From Planctomycetota bacterium (GTDB lineage Bacteria > Planctomycetota > JAJSAM01), in assembly GCA_024274785.1 (NCBI GenBank), contig JAJSAM010000071.1:1-64000 (forward strand): 64,000 nt of DNA, in the 5' to 3' direction. Each line of letters opens with the position of its first letter. Position 1 is the stretch's first letter. A program made the translations under genes and the position numbers. Below, piece after piece: positions 51,545-60,805 of this stretch. Under the pieces are notes generated by a model. That model was given only the letters and a program-made list of their open reading frames with translations, was not told the DNA's origin and searched no databases.

Positions 51545-52903
51545 ATGTTTCGCTCGGTACTCGTAGCAAACCGCGGCGAGATCGCCCAACGGATCCTCAA
51601 AGCCTTGCAGGAACTCGGCATCCGATCGGTGGCCGTCTTCTCCGAGGCCGACCGGGATTCGCCGCATCTCGAGTGGGCGGACGACGCCATCTGCATCGGG
51701 GGATCACGGAGCGGGGAGAGCTACCTGAACATGGACGCGGTGATTCAGGCTGCGCTTCTCTCGGACTGCCAGGCGGTCCATCCGGGGTTCGGTTTCCTTG
51801 CCGAGAACGCGCTCTTCGCCGCCATGTGCGGACAGGCGAAGCTCACCTTCATCGGTCCCTCGCCCGCCGCCATCCGCGACATGGGCGTGAAAGCATCGGC
51901 GCGCGAGACGATGCGCGCGGTGGGGCTGGAGCCGATTCCCGGTTCGAAGGGTATTGTCCGCACGCTCGCCGCCGCCCGCGAAGTGGCCGCATCGATGGGC
52001 TACCCGGTGTTGCTGAAGGCCAGCGCCGGCGGTGGGGGGCGGGGGATGCGCGTCGCGGAGGACGAGGCGGGTCTTTCGACGGCGTTTTCCCAGGCGAGGA
52101 TGGAATCCGAGAAGGCGTTCGGCAACGCGGATCTCTATCTCGAGAAGTTCATTCGGGGTGGTCGCCACATCGAGTTCCAGATCCTGGCCGATGTCTACGG
52201 CAACGCCGTTCACCTCGGGGAGCGCGAGTGCTCGGTCCAGCGTAACCACCAGAAGCTGGTGGAGGAGTCGCCTTCGCCGGTGGTTTCAGCGAAGCAGCGC
52301 GCGGAGGTGGGGGCCCGGGTTGCCGCGGCGGTGGCGAAGATCGGTTATACCAACGCCGGCACGGTGGAGTTCCTCCGGGACACCGACGGCACCCTCTACT
52401 TCATGGAGATGAACACCCGGCTGCAGGTGGAGCACCCGGTGACGGAGATGGTCACCGGCTTCGATATCGTGAAAGAGCAGATCGCCATCGCCGCGAACCG
52501 CAAGCTCTCCATTTCGCAGGACAACGTGAAGATGACCGGCCACGCGATCGAGGTGCGGATCAATGCGGAGGATCCGGCCGAGAACTTCCGGCCGACACCG
52601 GGAGAGATCCGGGTCTTTGCGCCGCCGGCGGAGGGCGATGGTGTCCGGGTCGATACGCACGTCAGGCCCGGCACCGTGGTGCCGCCCTTTTACGACTCCA
52701 TGATCGCCAAGCTGATCTGCCGCGGGCCGGACCGGGCCTCCACGATCGAGAAGACGGTCGAGGCCTTGCACGACTTCAGGATCGAGGGGGTCAAGTCCAC
52801 GATCCCGATCCACCTCGAGATCCTCGCTTCCGAGGAGTTTCGGAGTGGTGCATACGACACCCGGCTCGTGGCGAGCCTTCTTGAGAAGAACGGGGTGGAC
52901 TGA
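51545..52903 (+). CDS. accC: Biotin carboxylase subunit of an acyl-CoA carboxylase
   Basis: 452 residues, full family length. It carboxylates biotin on the carrier protein with ATP and bicarbonate. N-terminal [21 protein letters not shown]-grasp [25 protein letters not shown], and the catalytic [17 protein letters not shown] are intact. GGAGGA lies 7 nt before the ATG. Overlaps the carboxyltransferase gene by one base (TGATG). The three-gene set with a separate biotinyl protein points to an acyl-CoA (acetyl-, propionyl- or related) carboxylase; substrate not determined. Confidence 0.9.
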   Translation: MFRSVLVANRGEIAQRILKALQELGIRSVAVFSEADRDSPHLEWADDAICIGGSRSGESYLNMDAVIQAALLSDCQAVHPGFGFLAENALFAAMCGQAKLTFIGPSPAAIRDMGVKASARETMRAVGLEPIPGSKGIVRTLAAAREVAASMGYPVLLKASAGGGGRGMRVAEDEAGLSTAFSQARMESEKAFGNADLYLEKFIRGGRHIEFQILADVYGNAVHLGERECSVQRNHQKLVEESPSPVVSAKQRAEVGARVAAAVAKIGYTNAGTVEFLRDTDGTLYFMEMNTRLQVEHPVTEMVTGFDIVKEQIAIAANRKLSISQDNVKMTGHAIEVRINAEDPAENFRPTPGEIRVFAPPAEGDGVRVDTHVRPGTVVPPFYDSMIAKLICRGPDRASTIEKTVEALHDFRIEGVKSTIPIHLEILASEEFRSGAYDTRLVASLLEKNGVD

Positions 52904-54627
52904 TGGCCAGGGTACTTCTGCAATCGATCGGTTCTCCCCTCGAGGAGATCATGACCGCGAAAGCAGCGAAAGCGAACCGAACGGCCATGGCCGGCTCGGC
53001 AGCCCCGGTGGTCGATGGCCGCGTCTTCGTGAAGGGCGGCTGGGGCGAGGAGTATGTCGCCCGCGTGCACAAGAAGGGCAAGCTCACCGCCTGGGAGCGG
53101 ATCGAGCGACTGAAGGATCCGGGCAGCAACGTGTTGCCGGTGAGCACGTTCGTCAATCACGGGGTGGAGTTCGAGGGCGGGAAGCAGTGTCCGGGCGCGG
53201 GAGTCGTCACCTGCTTCGTCAAGGTCCACGAGCGCTGGACGGTGGTGATCGCCAACGACAATACGGTGGCTTCCGGGGCGTGGTGGCCACTCACGCCGGA
53301 GAAGATCGAACGGGCCCAGGAGATCGCCAGGAGGCTCAGGCTGCCGGTGGTCTACCTCGTGGACTGCAGCGGTCTGTTTCTGCCGGAGCAGTCCCGCAGT
53401 TTTCCGGGCCCGGTGGGGGCGGGGCACATCTTCAAGATGAACAGCCTGCTCTCCGCGGAGCACGTGCCCCAGATTGCCGGCGTCTTCGGTGATTGCATCG
53501 CCGGCGGCGGGTACATGCCGATTATTTCCGACCGGGTGTACATGACCGAGCAGGCCTACATGGTCATCGCCGGCGCGGCTCTCATCAAGGGCGCCAAGTC
53601 GCAGAAGATCACATCGCTCATGATCGGCGGCCCCGACATCCACGTGCACCTCAGCAACTGCGCGGACTTCCGGGGCCCCGACGACGAAACCGTGCTCGAC
53701 ATGATTCGCCGGGACGTGTCGCTGCTACCCTCCACCGCGATCGAGTACTACAAGTACGGCGGCGACACCGCGGAACCGCTCTACCCGCCTGATGATCTCG
53801 ACAGCCTCTTTCCGGCCGACTACCGGATGCCCTACGACACGCGCCAGCTGATCGCGAGGCTCGTGGACTCGAGCCTCTTCTGGGAGCTGATGAGCCACCG
53901 CGGCGAGGAGATGATCACCGGGGTGGCCCGGGTGGGGGGCCTCTACGCCGGGTTCATTGCCAACAACCAGTTCCTGATCGACCACCCCGACCTGCCGGAC
54001 CAGAAGCGCCCCGGTGCGATCCTCTACAAGGAGGGGATCGCCAAGATCTCCCAGTTCTCCCGCGCTTGCGAATCCGACGGTATTCCGATCATCTGGCTGC
54101 AGGATATCTCCGGCTTCGACATCGGTGCGGAGGCGGAGAAGGAGGGGCTGCTCGGTTACGGCAGCAACCTGATCTACACGAACTCCACCAACCACGTGCC
54201 GATGATCACGGTGCTGTTGCGCAAGGCCTCCGGCGCCGGCTATTACGCCATGGCCGGGGCGCCCTACGATCCGGTGATCCAGCTTTCCACTCCGATCACC
54301 CGGCTCGCGGTGATGGAGGGTCGGACGCTCGCGATCGGTGCCTACCGAACCCGGCTCGACGACAACTTCGAGATCATCAGTGACGATCCCGAGGAGCGGG
54401 CGAAGGTCGAGGGGGGCATGAAGAAGGTGGAGGATCGCATCACCGCCGACATGAACCCCCTGCACTCCGCGGCGCTGATGGATACCGACGAGGTGGTGCT
54501 CATGGGCGAGTTGCGCGAGTACCTCCGGGCCATGGTGGAGATGTGCTACCAGGGCACCGGGTATCGCCGCGTGAAGAACCCCCGGATCTGGTCGATGCAT
54601 GATATTGCGGTGCTGACCGAGGATTGA
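52903..54627 (+). CDS. Acyl-CoA carboxylase carboxyltransferase (beta) subunit
   Basis: 574 residues of the PCCB/MCCB type, with two crotonase-like halves. The N-terminal half has [33 protein letters not shown] and FLPEQSRSF; the C-terminal half has [37 protein letters not shown] and RKASGAGYY, the oxyanion-hole glycines. FFPEQS-type and GSGYYA-type motifs favour the methylcrotonyl/geranyl-CoA carboxylase branch over acetyl-CoA carboxylase AccA/AccD, but this is tentative. Start at 52903 by overlap with accC; an ATG at 52951 is an alternative. Three bases before the biotinyl protein gene. Confidence 0.87.
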   Translation: MARVLLQSIGSPLEEIMTAKAAKANRTAMAGSAAPVVDGRVFVKGGWGEEYVARVHKKGKLTAWERIERLKDPGSNVLPVSTFVNHGVEFEGGKQCPGAGVVTCFVKVHERWTVVIANDNTVASGAWWPLTPEKIERAQEIARRLRLPVVYLVDCSGLFLPEQSRSFPGPVGAGHIFKMNSLLSAEHVPQIAGVFGDCIAGGGYMPIISDRVYMTEQAYMVIAGAALIKGAKSQKITSLMIGGPDIHVHLSNCADFRGPDDETVLDMIRRDVSLLPSTAIEYYKYGGDTAEPLYPPDDLDSLFPADYRMPYDTRQLIARLVDSSLFWELMSHRGEEMITGVARVGGLYAGFIANNQFLIDHPDLPDQKRPGAILYKEGIAKISQFSRACESDGIPIIWLQDISGFDIGAEAEKEGLLGYGSNLIYTNSTNHVPMITVLLRKASGAGYYAMAGAPYDPVIQLSTPITRLAVMEGRTLAIGAYRTRLDDNFEIISDDPEERAKVEGGMKKVEDRITADMNPLHSAALMDTDEVVLMGELREYLRAMVEMCYQGTGYRRVKNPRIWSMHDIAVLTED

Positions 54628-54630
54628 GCG

Positions 54631-55209
54631 ATGAAAGACACTATGGTTCTGATCCAGAGCGGAGACCACCTTCGGGCGCCCACCGTGGGCCGGTATCTTC
54701 ACGCTCCGCCGGTGGGCACCTACCTCTCCCCCGGCGCACCGGCGGGCAGTCTGAAAGTGCTCCAGCGCGTCTTCGACCTCGTGGTTCCCGCCGGCGGTGG
54801 AGGCATCGTCAAGGAGGTCCTGGTGTTCGGCCGGGCGGTGCCGGTGGAGTATCGCCAGCCGATCCTCAAGCTGACACGCGAAGCGGATCAGATCGACTTC
54901 GGCGTCACCTGGGACACGGGCGTCACCGACTCATCGGAGGAGGCCATCCCCGAAGGCATGTTCGCCCTGCGCGCTCCCACCGACGGCATCTTCTACCGCC
55001 GGCCGTCCCCGGACGAGCCCCTCTACGTCAACGAGGGCGACACGGTCACCCGTGGCCAGGTTCTCGGCCTGGTGGAGGTGATGAAGTGCTTCAACCAGAT
55101 CACGTACGGCGGCGACGGCCTGCCGGAGACGGCGAAGGTGCACCGCATCGTCTCCGAGGACTCCGGCGAGGTGAAGCTGAACCACCCGCTGTTCATTCTG
55201 AAACCGTAA
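54631..55209 (+). CDS. Biotinyl carrier protein with an extra degenerate biotinyl domain
   Basis: 192 residues. The C-terminal half is a biotin acceptor: RAPTDGIFYRRPSP, EGDTVTRGQVLGLVEVMKCF (Lys152, in the VMKC site), ending HPLFILKP. The N-terminal half repeats the fold (RAPTVGRYLHAPPVGTYLSP, VVPAGGGGIVKEVLVFGRAV, RQPILKL), but at the biotinylation site reads LQRVFDL, with no Lys. So the protein appears to be a tandem duplication with one dead domain. Three bases after the carboxyltransferase stop (TGAGCG ATG). Carries carboxybiotin between the two enzyme subunits. Confidence 0.83.
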   Translation: MKDTMVLIQSGDHLRAPTVGRYLHAPPVGTYLSPGAPAGSLKVLQRVFDLVVPAGGGGIVKEVLVFGRAVPVEYRQPILKLTREADQIDFGVTWDTGVTDSSEEAIPEGMFALRAPTDGIFYRRPSPDEPLYVNEGDTVTRGQVLGLVEVMKCFNQITYGGDGLPETAKVHRIVSEDSGEVKLNHPLFILKP

Positions 55210-55331
55210 GGGGAGGGGCCGGAAAGAGGGGGTGGAGCCCATTGACCTGCCGGTTGCGAACGCAGCGGTATGATGCGCGAAGCCGGCCACCACCATCCGC
55301 ATCCCTGATCACACCTCGGCCCAGCCGTAAT

Positions 55332-55433
55332 GGAGGGTCGACCTCCGGGCGACCGCGCCGGCTGTCCGGGAATGTCACGCGGGTGCTGCGAGCGCTGCGA
55401 AGAATTCGAACGTCAGTACTACAGCCCGGACAG
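55332..55433. repeat. Second dispersed repeat family, copy 2
   Basis: Starts GGAGGGTCGACCTCC. Stem CTGTCCGGG (55362-55370) / CCCGGACAG (55425-55433). Shares GCTGCGAAG, GAACGTCAG and ACTACAG with copy 1 at 20705-20797, in the same order. Its right arm covers the stop and last codons of the ICMT-like gene. Confidence 0.6.
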
Positions 55434-57122
55434 GAAGAACGCGAAGCGCTCCTCCAGATCGCGGCGCAGGCCGATCGAGGCGAAATCGGAGATGGAGTCC
55501 TCGGTAGAATCGACCGCAAAGTCCATGCTCGCGGTGAAGGCTCCGAGGATGCTGCGGCGTTCCCGGTCGAAGAGGGCATCGATCGAGGAGTCTCCGTCAT
55601 CCGATCGAACCAGCATCACGAAGAGCGTGAGCTTCGGCGTGCCGTGATGTTCCCGGTACCAGTTCTCCCCCGGTCGCGGGAAGACGAGCGGGACCACCTC
55701 GCCGCCCACCCCGAGCTTCCGCAGGTGTTCGGCGAGCCGGGGGGATGCCTTCAACCGATCGAGGATCTCCTGAGCGAAGGCCGGATCCCGGCGGGTGCGG
55801 TAGATCGGCGCCTTCACGAGCACGAGACGCGTCGAGGCGTTGGCGCCGGGAACCATCGGCACATCTGCCGCCGCACCACCTTCGGTCATCTGCTCGAGCA
55901 CCTGCCTCGTCACAAATGCGAAGCGGTCTTCGCCCGGGAACCTCGGGCCGGGCCGGATGAACTCGCCGGCCACGATCTCCTCGCCCTTCGGACGTCCGAG
56001 GTCCACCTGCGCCTGGCAGGCGCCCTGGATCCTGCGCTTCGCCGGATCGGCGACGGCGGCCTCGACCGATGCGCCGGCTACCCTGCTCATGCGGAAGAGG
56101 AAGAGGGTGGCGCGGTCCGTCCCGAAGGGGTCGGGAGCCGGGCCACGGTTTTGCTGTTCCCGCGCACCTGGATTCCCGGCCTTACGATCGAAGGGCAGCC
56201 CGAATACGACGGCCACGTCGGCACCGGGCTTCTCGAGGAACGCGAGAAACGGCGCGAGACGCGCGGAGTCGCGCAGCCGGAGAACGACGCGCTCGGCAAA
56301 GCCTGGTGCGGCGGCGGCGCGGTAGGGGCCTCGGATCGCGACGATGCGGCCATCGGTCACGTACGGCAATCCGCCGGCAGTTCCGGCCTGAAGATCGACA
56401 TCGGGCCGCGCCGGTTGATCGGCGAGTTCGAGTTCCGTATCGAGATACGGCACCACCAGCGTGGCCTTTTTCACCGCTCGGATCAGCCCCATCGATCCGA
56501 CACAGAGCGCCGCCGCGAGAACGACCGTTCCAACGAACCGCAACCACGCCGGGACTCCCACATCCCAGAGGCGCGCGGAGATACCGCGCAGGTGGCGATC
56601 ACCCGGAATGATGAACGAGGTGCGTGCCCGATAGAGTTCGTACTCCTCGCCGAAGAGAGCAATGCACTTGCGCTCTTCGAGTTTCGTCAGGTGGTAGTAG
56701 AGGAGCATCATCGCGAACGCCGCAACGAAGGCGATGGCGCGGCCCCAGGTGAGCAGGATGCCGAGGGAGAAGAAAGTCAGCGCGATGTACTGGGGGTGGC
56801 GGACGATCCGGTACAGCCCGGTTCTGACGAGTCCGGTCTTCCTGAATTTTGCCGTGTAGATCTGTGCCGCGCCCACGAAAAACAGCAGTAGGCCGATCAA
56901 CGAAAGCAATGGCCCGAACAGCCCGATGGTCATCACCGGGAAGACGAAGTGGGTGAGCCAGGCGGTGGACGGGTTCGCCGAGAGCGACTGGATGTTCAGC
57001 ACCGAACCGTAGAGGAAGCCCGCAAAGGGCAGCAGCATCCAGATCGGTTCGAGGATGAGAAAGGCGGCGAGGATCTTCAGGAGCACGCGTCCGAGCTTCT
57101 TCAACACCTCTGGCGCTTTCAT
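55419..57122 (-). CDS. ICMT/PEMT-like membrane methyltransferase with large C-terminal domain
   Basis: 567 residues. Residues 1-215 have six or so membrane helices and the isoprenylcysteine methyltransferase-like motif (LVRTGLYRIVRHPQYIAL, then EERKCIALFGEEYELYRART), which binds S-adenosylmethionine at the membrane. A further helix (about 228-250) is followed by a soluble region of about 320 residues of unknown fold, probably periplasmic. The ATG at 57122 overlaps the spermidine-synthase-like stop (ATGA). The stop is inside repeat copy 2. The fusion to a long soluble domain is not typical of the family. Confidence 0.75.
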   Translation of the reverse strand: MKAPEVLKKLGRVLLKILAAFLILEPIWMLLPFAGFLYGSVLNIQSLSANPSTAWLTHFVFPVMTIGLFGPLLSLIGLLLFFVGAAQIYTAKFRKTGLVRTGLYRIVRHPQYIALTFFSLGILLTWGRAIAFVAAFAMMLLYYHLTKLEERKCIALFGEEYELYRARTSFIIPGDRHLRGISARLWDVGVPAWLRFVGTVVLAAALCVGSMGLIRAVKKATLVVPYLDTELELADQPARPDVDLQAGTAGGLPYVTDGRIVAIRGPYRAAAAPGFAERVVLRLRDSARLAPFLAFLEKPGADVAVVFGLPFDRKAGNPGAREQQNRGPAPDPFGTDRATLFLFRMSRVAGASVEAAVADPAKRRIQGACQAQVDLGRPKGEEIVAGEFIRPGPRFPGEDRFAFVTRQVLEQMTEGGAAADVPMVPGANASTRLVLVKAPIYRTRRDPAFAQEILDRLKASPRLAEHLRKLGVGGEVVPLVFPRPGENWYREHHGTPKLTLFVMLVRSDDGDSSIDALFDRERRSILGAFTASMDFAVDSTEDSISDFASIGLRRDLEERFAFFLSGL

Positions 57123-57805
57123 CCGTTCGTCTCCGCTTTGGTCGCGATCCAGATCGTGTGGCGGGCCCCGCGTCGTCGTCGACCGGGACGAACCCTGGTG
57201 ATTTCGACGGTGAAACCCTCTGTTTCGAGGCGCGCGGTGAACTCCTCGTCGGGGGTCGCGGACCACACCGCGAGGATCCCGCCGGGCCGGAGTGCGTTCC
57301 GGGTCGCGGCCAGGCCATTCCGGGAGTACAGGCGGTCGTTCGGTTTCCTGGTGAGCCCCTCGGGCCCGTTATCGACATCCAGTAGAATCGCGTCGAAGGA
57401 TGTTCCGGCCCGGCCAATCACGTGAGCGACATCCGCGATGGTGACGGTGACTCTCGGGTCGTCGAGCGGCCGCCCGGCCACCGGGGCAAGATACTCCCGG
57501 TGCCAATCGACGACGACGGAAATCAACTCCACCACGTCGATGGATCCGTCCGGTGGGAGGTCGGCCAGCGCGGCGGCCACGGTGAACCCGATACCGAGGC
57601 CGCCGACCAGAACCCTCGCCGCCGGTCGGCCGGAGATCTTCTCCATGGCGAGGTGCGCCAGCTCGTCCTCGGAGCCATGGACGCGGCTGTTCATCAACTC
57701 GAAGCCCGCCACCCGGATCGAGTACTCGGCGTCTCGCCGGAAGAGGCGGATCTCGCCGCCGCTTCCGGGAATCCGGGCGGTATCGATCAACTCCCAGGGT
57801 TTCAT
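57119..57805 (-). CDS. Spermidine-synthase-like Rossmann-fold protein
   Basis: 228 residues. VLVGGLGIGFTVAAAL (motif I, about residue 65), DVVELISVVVDWHREYLAP, and FDAILLDVDNGPEGL (catalytic-loop equivalent) match spermidine-synthase-like methyltransferase folds common in Planctomycetota-type genomes. The decarboxylated-SAM pocket cannot be judged, so polyamine synthesis is uncertain. ATG at 57805 chosen for the ATGA overlap with the HEAT-VWA gene; a GTG at 57814 would add three residues. Overlaps the ICMT-like gene by ATGA. Confidence 0.75.
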   Translation of the reverse strand: MKPWELIDTARIPGSGGEIRLFRRDAEYSIRVAGFELMNSRVHGSEDELAHLAMEKISGRPAARVLVGGLGIGFTVAAALADLPPDGSIDVVELISVVVDWHREYLAPVAGRPLDDPRVTVTIADVAHVIGRAGTSFDAILLDVDNGPEGLTRKPNDRLYSRNGLAATRNALRPGGILAVWSATPDEEFTARLETEGFTVEITRVRPGRRRRGARHTIWIATKAETNG

Positions 57806-60594
57806 TTCCGCCACACATACCGGCCGCTGTTCTGTGCGGCCAACTCCTTCATCAACGGTGAATCAAAGCCCACCGCGATGCAGTGGATGGCGATCCTTCT
57901 GGTGCGATTGATTTTTCTGACTTCCCGGAGGATGTCCTCCTGCTGCACAAACTTCCCGGAGCCCGGCGAGCCGTCGGAGAGGAGGTAGATCGTGTCCACG
58001 CCCCTGGTCAGCAGTGCCATCTCCAGTCCGTCGTAAAGGTTCGTCCCTCCCATGGGCCGCCTGGACAACAGGTGTTTCTTCAGCGCGCCGCGGGTGTTCG
58101 CATTCACTTTCACCAGTTGCTTTTGCCAGGGGTGGATCCTCGTCTCGAAGAGGATCACGTTGAGTCGGGCGTTCTTGCCGAGTGACCTGACGACCTTGAG
58201 GGTCTGCTCCACCGCGACCTGGAGGTTGGTCCTGCCTCCGGAGAGTGAACTCATCGAACCCGACTGGTCGATCACGAAGATCATCCGGTCGGTCTCCACC
58301 GGGACGCCGTAGAAGCTCGCCACGCTCCGGCCGCTGTGGTCGTCGGGCTTGATCTCCGGGATCTTTTCCGGGACCTCGAAGTCCTCCCCGTGTTCTTTCC
58401 ACCAACGCTCCCACAGCTCGACGATGTCGTAGAAGTTCCGGCCGGTGGTGCGAAACAGGGTGTTGGCGATCGCCGCGACGATCCGTGGAACCTCCTCCTT
58501 CGAAAGTCTCCTGATCAGCGGCAACACCGCTCGGCGGACGCGGACCTTTCCCAGTCCCTCCACCGCGGTCAGGCGGACCTGCCAGGCCTTGTCATCGATG
58601 TGATCGAGCAACAGGTCCGCGGCGACCTCGCCCCCGGCTTTCCCGGCTGCGGAGATCGCTACCACCCGCACCTCGAAGTCCCGCGAGCGGAGCGCCTTCT
58701 CGAAGAAGCGCCGCACTTTCGGGCTGTCCAGGCCGAAGGCCGCCAGGGCGTCGAGCGCCGCGGCGAAGGCGAGGGGATCGTCCTTTGTGCCTTCCGCCGC
58801 TTTCACGATCTTCGCGTCCGCTCCCGGAGGGCGATGCACGCCGAGCGCGCGAATGATCGCGGTGAGCACCTTCGTGTCCTTTTCCGACCGCAGGCGGGTG
58901 AGGAGAGCCCTGGTCGTCTGGTCGGTCCGGATCGTGGTGAGCACCTCCGCGGCCAGCGTGCGCTGCGGCGGGGTTCCCGTGGCGAGACGGTCGCAGAACA
59001 CGTTGATCGATGCCTGATTGCGGACCGGAGAGAGCAGCTTCACCGCCGCAAGGTGTTCGGTCGCGTCCAGGCCGGCCGCCGCGGCGAAGATCTCGACCAC
59101 CGCGGCGGGGTCGTTTTGCGTCGCGAGGAGCCGGACGGCAGCCAGCCGGACCTTGCCGTCGCGGTCCTTCAGGGCCGCCGCGCCGAGATCGATCGATTCC
59201 GGCAAGCCGAGCATCAGGGCATGCTGGAGCCCGAGGGCCCTCATCCGGGGATACGATGACACCGCCGCGCCGATGACCATCACCGCGGGTGGGGGACCGG
59301 TGCGATAGCGTGAGGCGATCTGGTAGGCCTGGTAGCGGAAGTTCTCCCGGGGGTCTTCGGTGGCGAATTCCTCGAGCAGGGCCAGGCCCTCTCTGCTCCC
59401 GAGGTAGGCCAGGTTCCGTCCGGCGTCCGCAAAGATCGATTCCTCACTGGTGCTCTTCAGGATCTGAAGCAGGAGCGCCTCGCGGTCCGGGGCGTCCATG
59501 CCGTGCAGGGCGGCAAACGCGGCCATGCGCACGGCGACGGGGCCGGATCCCCGGGCGAACTCGAAGATCGCCGCCGAGTACGGACGGTAGCAGAGGTATC
59601 CGGTGGCCCGGAGCGCGTTCGACCTGATGTTGATGTCGGGGTCGCTCTTCGCGAGGCCGACCAGGAACCGGAACGCCTCCCGCGTCCGGGTCTTGCCGAT
59701 GTCCGCGATGACCTTGTTGCGGCTCGTCGAGACGCCCGTCCCGGCGGCGCGGTCCTTGTCCTCCGCCTGCGCGTACTGCTTCTTCAACTCCGCGAACGTC
59801 GCGACATGGCCGGTGACTCTCCTCCCGGCGGCGACGGTGTTGATCCGGGGCCAGGACGCCTCATCGGGAGCCGGGGTCCGGGCGGCGGCCTCGAACGTGA
59901 CCTCTCCGTGTCTCGAGAGCCTGGCGATGAACCCGAAGTTGCCGAGGCGGAAAGGCTTGCCCGGCTCGATCATCTCGTGACCGGAACTCGAGGCCCGGAC
60001 CTCGGTGTCGCCGTCGAGATCGAGGTAGAGCCGGTCCTGCTCCGGGGTTTCGAACAACAGGTCGTGATCGCCGTCGCTGAGCACCACCTTGCGGATCCGC
60101 CCCGCGAGCACGACCTCGCCCTCCTTTCGCACCGGCACCGCGAGATGCAGACAGTGGCTCGTCTTGCTCCTGTGATGGACGAAGCGGAGGGTGATCTTTC
60201 GCGGGGCGCCCATCGGGTCGAGCGGGACTTCCACCTCGATGAGCGCCTCCCAGGCCGTCCCGGAGCCGACTTGCGTCAGGTAAAACGGCTCCTCGTTGGC
60301 CAGATCGCCGTCGAAATCGCGATCGACGCGGATCCATGCGGGCTCCGGGCGAAACCGGACCGCGAGCAGCAATTCCCGGCCCTCCCCGAAGTTGCGTTTG
60401 ACGAATCGGGCGTCCTCCATGCCCTCGGGAATGGTCAGCCCCTCGGGCGGCTCTTCTTCCGGGGAGATCGACACGAGAGGGTAGCGCGCCGGATCGCCGA
60501 TCTCGAAGGCTAGTTTCGCGGTGACTTCGTCGCCGGCGAAGACCGGGAATTGTGTGAGCCAGAGCGTCAGCAGCAGGATCGGAAGACTTCTCAT
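57802..60594 (-). CDS. Secreted HEAT-repeat protein with C-terminal VWA domain
   Basis: 930 residues. Signal peptide (RSLPILLLTLWLTQFPVFA). An N-terminal beta domain is followed by HEAT repeats (about residues 290-700; for example EGLALLEEFATEDPRENFRY and DKAWQVRLTAVEGLGKVRVR). The WERWWKEHGEDF linker leads to a VWA domain (750-930) with an intact MIDAS (FVIDQSGSMSS, then GTNLYDGLEMAL and YLLSDG), which binds a metal ion and a protein ligand. Start is ATG 60594. An open frame continues upstream into the repeat element but has no signal. First of a three-gene ATGA-coupled set. Confidence 0.82.
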   Translation of the reverse strand: MRSLPILLLTLWLTQFPVFAGDEVTAKLAFEIGDPARYPLVSISPEEEPPEGLTIPEGMEDARFVKRNFGEGRELLLAVRFRPEPAWIRVDRDFDGDLANEEPFYLTQVGSGTAWEALIEVEVPLDPMGAPRKITLRFVHHRSKTSHCLHLAVPVRKEGEVVLAGRIRKVVLSDGDHDLLFETPEQDRLYLDLDGDTEVRASSSGHEMIEPGKPFRLGNFGFIARLSRHGEVTFEAAARTPAPDEASWPRINTVAAGRRVTGHVATFAELKKQYAQAEDKDRAAGTGVSTSRNKVIADIGKTRTREAFRFLVGLAKSDPDINIRSNALRATGYLCYRPYSAAIFEFARGSGPVAVRMAAFAALHGMDAPDREALLLQILKSTSEESIFADAGRNLAYLGSREGLALLEEFATEDPRENFRYQAYQIASRYRTGPPPAVMVIGAAVSSYPRMRALGLQHALMLGLPESIDLGAAALKDRDGKVRLAAVRLLATQNDPAAVVEIFAAAAGLDATEHLAAVKLLSPVRNQASINVFCDRLATGTPPQRTLAAEVLTTIRTDQTTRALLTRLRSEKDTKVLTAIIRALGVHRPPGADAKIVKAAEGTKDDPLAFAAALDALAAFGLDSPKVRRFFEKALRSRDFEVRVVAISAAGKAGGEVAADLLLDHIDDKAWQVRLTAVEGLGKVRVRRAVLPLIRRLSKEEVPRIVAAIANTLFRTTGRNFYDIVELWERWWKEHGEDFEVPEKIPEIKPDDHSGRSVASFYGVPVETDRMIFVIDQSGSMSSLSGGRTNLQVAVEQTLKVVRSLGKNARLNVILFETRIHPWQKQLVKVNANTRGALKKHLLSRRPMGGTNLYDGLEMALLTRGVDTIYLLSDGSPGSGKFVQQEDILREVRKINRTRRIAIHCIAVGFDSPLMKELAAQNSGRYVWRK

Positions 60595-60673
60595 TCGCAA
60601 GCTCCATGCGGGTTCTGCATGGTAGTCGAGATGGTGGGATCGATCCATGGGGATGGGGGCATCTACCGGTTTA

Positions 60674-60805
60674 GGGCCCGCGCAAGAATAACTTCGGGAT
60701 CCGAGGGCTGCTGCATCCCGCCCAGCCGCGTTGCGCCGTCCTCGCGCCTTGCTGGGCGGGCGCATCAGCGCTCTCGGTCCTGCGAACTTATTCTTGCGCG
60801 GCCCC
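60674..60805. repeat. Dispersed inverted-end element, copy E (132 bp, complete ends)
   Basis: Left end GGGCCCGCGCAAGAATAACT (60674-60693) and right end TTATTCTTGCGCGGCCCC (60788-60805) form near-perfect inverted termini. TTA flanks both sides (60671-60673 and 60806-60808), a possible 3-bp target duplication. The interior has GAGGGCTGCTGCATCCCG and, on the minus strand, GAGAGCGCTGATGCGCCCG as in copy C. It contains the stop of the TMTC-like gene. Confidence 0.88.

Noticed and set aside
54624-56891. 755-codon plus-strand open frame
   Set aside because: Crosses the biotinyl gene and the antisense of the ICMT-like gene; composition is arginine-rich shadow sequence with no domain.
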